Source of the DNA: CAUTNH01 sp963543845
Lineage (GTDB): Bacteria > Bacillota_I > Bacilli_A > Acholeplasmatales > Acholeplasmataceae
Direction: 5' to 3'
Assembly: GCA_963543845.1 (NCBI GenBank)
Contig: CAUUCL010000003.1
Span: 1 to 64,000 of the forward strand
DNA length: 64,000 nucleotides
Within the stretch, counting starts at the first letter, position 1, and the number at the start of each line of letters is the position of its first letter. The notes beneath the pieces are model-generated. The model saw only the letters and a program-made list of their open reading frames with translations. It searched no databases and was not told the DNA's origin. Positions 60,929 through 64,000 of the stretch are shown in pieces. A program made the position numbers and the translations under genes.

Positions 60929-62893
60929 ATGGATTCAAAACTTATTTCAAAAATTTTACACTATATTTACAAATCGCGCTATAACTTCTCACAAAATGAA
61001 CTACTTATAAATTTCAAAGGTGATGAAAGAATAGTTCATTTTGTTTTGGATGCATATTTTATTTTTAAAAATAATCGATACTATCTTAAGAGTAAATACT
61101 TATTTGATTATATTTATATAAGTAAAAAAAGACATGTTATATATGATAGAAACTATCCGATTAAATTAAATGAGAATAACTTCGTGATTTCTGATTTAGT
61201 TTTATTTGATAAAGAGAAAAAGCAAGTTCTTTATTTAGTTAGTAGAAAATATGAGGAATTTGATGTCAAAATTGATAAGAGCTATCATTTATCATTTTAT
61301 TTTGATAATAAGGATTTGAAAAATTATAGGCTTCATGCTGATAATTTTAAGGATTTAAAAATAAATAAAATCTACAAAGCAGTAATAACTAGCATTTGTG
61401 ATTTTACAGTAAATATTAAAATACTTGAGTTAATTGGTTCAAACAATGATTTTGATATTCACATCAAAAGACTAATTTCTAAGGCTAATTTTAAAAGATA
61501 CTTTCCTGCAGGTGTTTTAGATTATGCTAACAATTTAGAAAACATTGACCATGCTAAAAGAAGAGTTGATTTAACTAATATATTTACAATCACATTAGAT
61601 AATCCAGGAGCTAAGGACTATGATGATGCAATATCACTTACATATGATCAAAAATATATAAATTTATATGTCCATATTGCTGATGTGGCAAATTATGTAA
61701 AAGAAGAATCTCCCATAGATAATGAGGCTAAATCAAGATGCTTTAGTCTTTATCCTATAAATGGGGTTATTCCGATGCTTCCTGATATACTATCAAATAA
61801 TTATTGTTCATTAAATAAAGATGAGAAAAAACTAACAATCACATCACATTTCAAATTTGATAAAAACTATAATCTAATTGATTTTAAAGTATTTGAAAGT
61901 TTAATTGTGGTTGATTATAATTTTTACTATGATGATTTTGAGAAAGTTCAAGCTAATAGCAAAGTATCAGAGCTTTTTGAAAATCTTAAAACTTTAAATA
62001 ATGAACTTAAGAAAACTACTTTATTTAAAAATCAATTATCCTTTTTTCAAGAAGAGCCAAGATTTTATTTTGAAAATAAAAAAGTAGAAATTGATACATT
62101 AACTAAAAATAGTCTTGCCTCTGAGATAATTGAAACCCTTATGATATATACAAATTATCACATTGGTTCATTTTTAAAGGATAATGATATTGTAATACCT
62201 TATAGAAACCACGCTATGCCAAAAGAGGAAAAATATGAGGAGATTTATAATAATTTAAGTTATTTTGGAATTGATATTGATTTTAAAAATGTATTAAAGG
62301 CCTTTAAGGATGTAATAGATAAAAGTATAAATTATTCCCCACTTGAAAGAAACTTAATAAACGAAACTTTGTTAAAATCTCAGCAAAAAGCCCTTTATTC
62401 AATTACACCAGAAAATCACTTTGCGCTTGGAATAAATAATTATACTCACTTTACAGCCCCAATTAGAAGATACTCAGATTTAATAGTTCACAGGCAATTA
62501 AAAAGATACTTGAATAATTCTGAGCAACTTAAAAAAGGATATATTCTCTATCTTGTTGAGATAATAAACGAAAAGGAAAATGCCTTAATAAAACTTGAAA
62601 GAGATCTAAGAAAACTTTCAGCAATCCTTTATTTAAAAAATCATAAGAAAGAAAAATTTGAAGTTATTATCTCAGATGTAATTGAACGCGGAATTTTTAT
62701 AAACTTTAAGGAAGGATTTTCAGGGTTTATATCAGTATCTGATTTAAAAGATTATTTTTACTTTAATAGCCAAGAGAAAAAACTATATTCTGATTTAGGT
62801 GATGAATATATGTATGGTGATATAATAAATGTAAAATATAAGCGTTCAGATATGGAAAGATTATTTTTAGATTTTTTAGTATGTAAGGAGTAG
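60929..62893 (+). CDS. rnr: ribonuclease R (RNB-family exoribonuclease)
   Basis: 654-residue 3'-5' exoribonuclease that degrades structured RNA and takes part in trans-translation quality control. The RNB active-site segment TITLDNPGAKDYDDAISL (about 227-244) contains the catalytic Asp cluster. HFTAPIRRYSDLIVHRQLKRYL (about 508-529) and the C-terminal S1-like part (VIERGIFINFKEGFSGFISVSDL) are clear. It is shorter than typical RNase R (700-800): there is no Lys-rich tail and the N-terminal cold-shock domains are compact. It is 2 bases from smpB, the usual rnr-smpB pair. No good ribosome-binding site is visible at the ATG. Confidence 0.93.
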   Translation: MDSKLISKILHYIYKSRYNFSQNELLINFKGDERIVHFVLDAYFIFKNNRYYLKSKYLFDYIYISKKRHVIYDRNYPIKLNENNFVISDLVLFDKEKKQVLYLVSRKYEEFDVKIDKSYHLSFYFDNKDLKNYRLHADNFKDLKINKIYKAVITSICDFTVNIKILELIGSNNDFDIHIKRLISKANFKRYFPAGVLDYANNLENIDHAKRRVDLTNIFTITLDNPGAKDYDDAISLTYDQKYINLYVHIADVANYVKEESPIDNEAKSRCFSLYPINGVIPMLPDILSNNYCSLNKDEKKLTITSHFKFDKNYNLIDFKVFESLIVVDYNFYYDDFEKVQANSKVSELFENLKTLNNELKKTTLFKNQLSFFQEEPRFYFENKKVEIDTLTKNSLASEIIETLMIYTNYHIGSFLKDNDIVIPYRNHAMPKEEKYEEIYNNLSYFGIDIDFKNVLKAFKDVIDKSINYSPLERNLINETLLKSQQKALYSITPENHFALGINNYTHFTAPIRRYSDLIVHRQLKRYLNNSEQLKKGYILYLVEIINEKENALIKLERDLRKLSAILYLKNHKKEKFEVIISDVIERGIFINFKEGFSGFISVSDLKDYFYFNSQEKKLYSDLGDEYMYGDIINVKYKRSDMERLFLDFLVCKE

Positions 62894-62895
62894 CT

Positions 62896-63339
62896 TTGGA
62901 AGTTATAAAAAATAAAAAAGCAAAATTTAACTACCAAGTATATGAAAAACTCGAGGCAGGTATTAAACTTGTCGGAAGCGAGATTAAATCAATCAGAGAG
63001 AAAAAATGCTCAATTGATGAATCATATATAACAATCAAAAAAGGAGAGGTTTATCTATTAAATGCAACAATATCTAAATTTGATAAAAGCTCTTTTTTTA
63101 ATCATGCTGAAAAAAGAGAGAGAAAACTTCTCTTAAATAAAAGAGAAATTATTAAGCTAGAACAAAAAACTAAAAAAGAAGGATTTACTATAATTCCACT
63201 ATCTTTTTATTTTAAAGGCTCTCTTTTAAAAGTTGAAATTGCGCTTTGTAAGGGTAAGAAAACATACGATAAAAGAGAGGCTATTAAAAAAGAAGAGGAA
63301 ACTAGAAAAATTAAAAAGGCTATTAAAAATTTCTTATGA
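62896..63339 (+). CDS. smpB: SsrA-binding protein
   Basis: 147-residue SmpB, partner of tmRNA in ribosome rescue. Typical NKKAKFNYQVYEKLEAGIKLVGSEIKSIREKK start, NATISKFDKSSFFNHAEKRERKLLLNK (about 56-82) and a basic C-terminal tail. It starts with TTG at 62896, after AAGGAG, and ends at TGA overlapping the next ATG. The ssrA gene itself is not in the window. Confidence 0.95.
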   Translation: MEVIKNKKAKFNYQVYEKLEAGIKLVGSEIKSIREKKCSIDESYITIKKGEVYLLNATISKFDKSSFFNHAEKRERKLLLNKREIIKLEQKTKKEGFTIIPLSFYFKGSLLKVEIALCKGKKTYDKREAIKKEEETRKIKKAIKNFL

Positions 63340-64000
63340 TAAGAATAAATGAGTTCTTACAAAAATTCGAAACTCCTTTTTTGAATGTTTTTTTTAATAT
63401 AGTTACACTTTTAGGTTCTGTTATTGGGATTGTATTTTTTTACTTTATAATTTTAATTTTCTACGATGTAAAAAAATCTAAGTTATACCTAGTTACTATT
63501 TTGATTTTTTTTATAGTTATTACCATTTTGAAAAATATATTAAAAATACCAAGGCCATTTACATTTGGAAGTGTTTATAATCTTGATTATGAATTAACCG
63601 AAAAACTTAATCCTAATCACTCAACTCCAAGTGGTCATAGTTATGTAGCTAGTTATTCAGTCTTTTTCATACTATTTAATTTTAAATTAAAATACTTTAA
63701 AAAGTTATTTTGTTTCATCTTATTATTTTTAGTTATGCTTTCTAGAATGTATCTTGGAGTACATTCTATCCTAGATGTCCTTCTTGGCGCAAGTATCGGA
63801 TTTTTAGCGAATTATATTCTTTACTACTATAAAATGCTTAAAAAAATAAAATTTAAATATAGCACTTATTTATTGTCTTTTATATTTTTACTAGCTTTTA
63901 TAATTCTTGCAAAAAATAAAGTTGCTAAAAATAATCTAATTCTTATTGTAACAATTATTCTATCTCCGATATCTGATACTTTAACAAACGAAAAGAAGTT
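63336..64000 (+). CDS. PAP2-family membrane phosphatase (3' end outside window)
   Basis: Open frame from ATG 63336 (overlapping the smpB TGA) to the window edge, 221 codons and incomplete. Multi-span membrane protein with the three phosphatase motifs: KNILKIPRP (KxxxxxxRP), PSGHS, and SRMYLGVHSILDVLLG (SRxxxxxHxxxD). It would dephosphorylate undecaprenyl pyrophosphate or phosphatidic-acid-type lipids at the membrane. Coupled to rnr-smpB by overlap. Confidence 0.9.
   Translation, partial: MIRINEFLQKFETPFLNVFFNIVTLLGSVIGIVFFYFIILIFYDVKKSKLYLVTILIFFIVITILKNILKIPRPFTFGSVYNLDYELTEKLNPNHSTPSGHSYVASYSVFFILFNFKLKYFKKLFCFILLFLVMLSRMYLGVHSILDVLLGASIGFLANYILYYYKMLKKIKFKYSTYLLSFIFLLAFIILAKNKVAKNNLILIVTIILSPISDTLTNEKK

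Noticed and set aside
63337..63339. UGA recoding as Trp (Mycoplasma code)
   Set aside because: TGA ends smpB (63337-63339) and the first TrkA-like gene (24401-24403), and Trp codons in the genes are TGG.

Overview
The window is 64 kb of a very AT-rich, compact chromosome. It comes from a low-GC Gram-positive-type bacterium (Bacillota, on the Bacilli/Mollicutes side: an Acholeplasma/Izemoplasma/RF39/Erysipelotrichia-like lineage, not narrowed further). Supporting markers are PolC-type DNA polymerase, SpoVG, RNase M5, the yaaA-recF-gyrB-gyrA-serS order, a Gram-positive-type rpoB/rpoC and paired MgtE transporters. TGA is used as a stop (smpB, the first TrkA-like gene), so the Mycoplasma/Spiroplasma code is not in use. 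Class III anaerobic ribonucleotide reductase (NrdD/NrdG), Pta and pyruvate kinase point to a fermentative anaerobe. No tRNA, rRNA, CRISPR array or insertion sequence was recognised.

Layout. 1-2.8 kb: an accessory segment holding a complete retron, made of an msr-msd ncRNA followed by a reverse transcriptase fused to a TOPRIM domain, flanked by two gene-free stretches. 2.8-9.4 kb: Zn alcohol dehydrogenase, a DIP1984-like coiled-coil protein with two overlapping MgtE paralogues, YigZ/IMPACT protein, a lipid kinase and a cold-shock protein. 9.4-14.2 kb: GH38 alpha-mannosidase with mannose-6-phosphate isomerase, then a Bax-inhibitor-1 protein. 14.2-21.5 kb: an nrdD-nrdG-polC unit that joins anaerobic dNTP synthesis to the replicative polymerase. 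21.9-32.2 kb (plus strand): a large composite membrane protein of unknown function, a split Trk potassium system, pyruvate kinase, a MATE exporter, an amino-acid permease, phosphotransacetylase and SpoVG. 32.2-45.1 kb (minus strand): rnmV-ksgA-ispE-MFS, then yaaA-recF-gyrB-gyrA-serS plus a two-component system, with a HIT hydrolase between them. 45.3-49.1 kb: enolase and a membrane-anchored beta-helix protein. 49.2-60.1 kb (minus strand): rplK-rplA-rplJ-rplL-methyltransferase-rpoB-rpoC with recognisable L1 and L10 leader structures. 60.1-64 kb: a frameshifted lipoprotein gene, then rnr-smpB-PAP2 phosphatase running off the edge.

Most unusual points. (1) RpoC has an extra N-terminal extension of about 175 residues that reads as two tandem RNA-polymerase-alpha-CTD-like helical repeats. 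(2) The PHP domain of PolC has lost several usual metal ligands while the exonuclease and polymerase motifs are intact. (3) A 690-residue protein combines a multi-spanning membrane half with two Rossmann-like soluble parts. (4) The retron at the left end is complete and self-contained. (5) RpoB has Gln where most bacteria have the rifampicin-contact His. (6) The L10 leader shows a clear terminator/antiterminator switch. All functional calls rest on sequence reading without database searches.
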